From contig JALTUB010000124.1 in NCBI GenBank assembly GCA_027047745.1, positions 1 through 6,684 on the forward strand: a stretch of DNA of 6,684 nt. Direction: 5' to 3'. Origin of the DNA: Sulfurimonas sp. GTDB taxonomy: Bacteria > Campylobacterota > Campylobacteria > Campylobacterales > Sulfurimonadaceae. Of this stretch, positions 6,349-6,684 are shown piece by piece. Below the pieces are notes generated by a model. That model worked only from the letters and a program-made list of their open reading frames with translations. It was not told the origin of the DNA and ran no database searches. Numbering within the stretch: position 1 is the stretch's first letter; each line of letters opens with the position of its first letter. Both the position numbers and the translations under genes were made by a program.

Positions 6349-6510
6349 GTTTGTATAACGCTTTGAAAAAGCGGATACGGGTTTTAGGTCACAAATAAAC
6401 GAGTTTTCAAGATTAAGAACTTTAAGCCACATTTTTGATAGTGTTGATATAATTTTAGACATAAGTTGAATCTCTTTTCTGTTAAATTTTTGTCGTAAAA
6501 AATTAAATTA
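6328..6510 (-). pseudogene. Possible gene remnant or small gene on the minus strand
   Basis: The minus strand is free of stops from just inside a TAA at 6508-6510 down to a TAG at 6328-6330, about 60 codons. The predicted text includes NFLRQKFNRKEIQLMSKI, then STLSKMWLKVLNLENSF and CDLKPVSAFSKRY. The first ATG is at 6462, giving 44 residues, with no good ribosome site in front of it. The frame ends exactly in the hairpin at 6328-6348, whose minus-strand side has a T-rich tail, as expected for the end of a transcribed gene. The likeliest reading is the C-terminal fragment of a lost gene. A chance open frame is the alternative. I do not recognise the family. Confidence 0.3.
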
Positions 6511-6539
6511 GCTACTTTTGTAGGAATCTGCAAGTGGCT
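6510..6539. repeat. Imperfect 12-bp hairpin just upstream of the MNT gene promoter
   Basis: AGCTACTT (6510-6517) pairs with AAGTGGCT (6532-6539) with one G-T pair. GTAG (6520-6523) pairs with CTGC (6528-6531) around a GAAT loop, leaving a two-base TT bulge on one side. It ends six bases before the -10 hexamer, where an operator, or a terminator of read-through, could sit. Confidence 0.4.
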
Positions 6540-6542
6540 CTA

Positions 6543-6551
6543 TGATATAAT
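6543..6551 (+). promoter_or_regulatory. Extended -10 promoter of the MNT gene
   Basis: TGATATAAT is a perfect extended -10 (TGnTATAAT), 26 bases before the ATG at 6578. The predicted start of transcription is near 6558. No convincing -35 is seen, and an extended -10 does not need one. Confidence 0.65.
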
Positions 6552-6562
6552 TAAATCAAAAT

Positions 6563-6568
6563 AAGGAG
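6563..6568 (+). promoter_or_regulatory. Ribosome binding site of the MNT gene
   Basis: AAGGAG lies nine bases before the ATG at 6578. It is among the best Shine-Dalgarno matches in the window and supports this start. Confidence 0.7.
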
Positions 6569-6577
6569 TAGTCACTT

Positions 6578-6684
6578 ATGTATCACACTAAGAATGAAAT
6601 ACTTTCTTTTTTAAAACAGCTCAAGCCAGAACTTGCCTCTCAAGGTATTATTTCTTTAGGATTATTTGGTTCTATGGCGAAAGA
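6578..6684 (+). CDS. MNT-type minimal nucleotidyltransferase domain protein, 3' end cut by the window
   Basis: Only 35 codons are visible. After a helical N-terminus (KNEILSFLKQLKPELA, residues 5-20) comes IISLGLFGSMAK at 24-35, the beta-strand and G-S nucleotide-binding turn that open minimal nucleotidyltransferase (MNT) domains. The D-x-D metal-binding pair expected 8-12 residues later lies outside the window. Proteins of this size and start are commonly MntA-like antitoxins, which AMPylate or otherwise neutralise a HEPN ribonuclease toxin encoded next to them. If so, a HEPN gene should follow directly. This is a prediction, since a solitary nucleotidyltransferase would start the same way. 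It has its own extended -10 promoter and strong ribosome site, so it is transcribed independently of abiE. Confidence 0.75.
   Translation, partial: MYHTKNEILSFLKQLKPELASQGIISLGLFGSMAK

Noticed and set aside
6359..6373. CGCTTT-GAA-AAAGCG hairpin as a terminator
   Set aside because: The stem is six base pairs with a three-base loop and no T-run, just after a better terminator. It is too weak to call separately.
1..6684. CRISPR array, tRNA, rRNA or complete insertion sequence
   Set aside because: No regularly spaced repeats, cloverleaf-like or rRNA-like stretches, transposase frame or terminal inverted repeats were seen.

Overview
The window is AT-rich and gene-dense. It looks like a chromosomal piece from a Campylobacterota (Epsilonproteobacteria) species, in the broad Sulfurimonas/Sulfurovum/Arcobacter range. 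This rests on base composition, A/T-rich codon use, TATAAT-type -10 boxes without clear -35 boxes, and the general look of the proteins. The genus is an inference and cannot be settled here.

Layout: (1) Positions 2-1237 (+) hold nearly all of an AAA_14/DUF4143 ATPase whose first few residues lie outside the window. (2) Positions 1238-1467 are a gap with a possible decayed, frameshifted coding remnant on the minus strand and a small hairpin. (3) Positions 1468-4179 (+) hold tex, encoding the RNA-binding transcription accessory protein. It is followed closely by an unrecognised 82-residue protein and an overlapping 103-residue stand-alone protein of the NIF3/YqfO-insert (PII-like) family. (4) A strong hairpin region separates this group from a convergent, monocistronic ArsC/YfgD-type reductase gene (4267-4620, minus). 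(5) Positions 4688-6323 (+) carry a complete type IV toxin-antitoxin pair, AbiEi then AbiEii. It has its own promoter region with a 13-bp direct repeat that could be the autoregulatory operator. (6) Positions 6324-6577 hold a perfect terminator-like hairpin, a minus-strand reading frame open for about 60 codons that may be a gene remnant, another hairpin and an extended -10 promoter. (7) The window ends inside a MNT-type minimal nucleotidyltransferase gene starting at 6578.

The housekeeping-like block (tex, the two small genes, arsC) is thus flanked by accessory genes: an ATPase of a mobile, poorly understood family, an abortive-infection/toxin-antitoxin locus, and the start of what is often a HEPN/MNT toxin-antitoxin pair. 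I see no wholly new system. The AbiE pair is well formed and belongs to a known class. The less explained items are the putative operator repeats, the two possible coding remnants, the competing hairpins at 4221-4258 and the unknown 82-residue protein linked to the NIF3-like gene.
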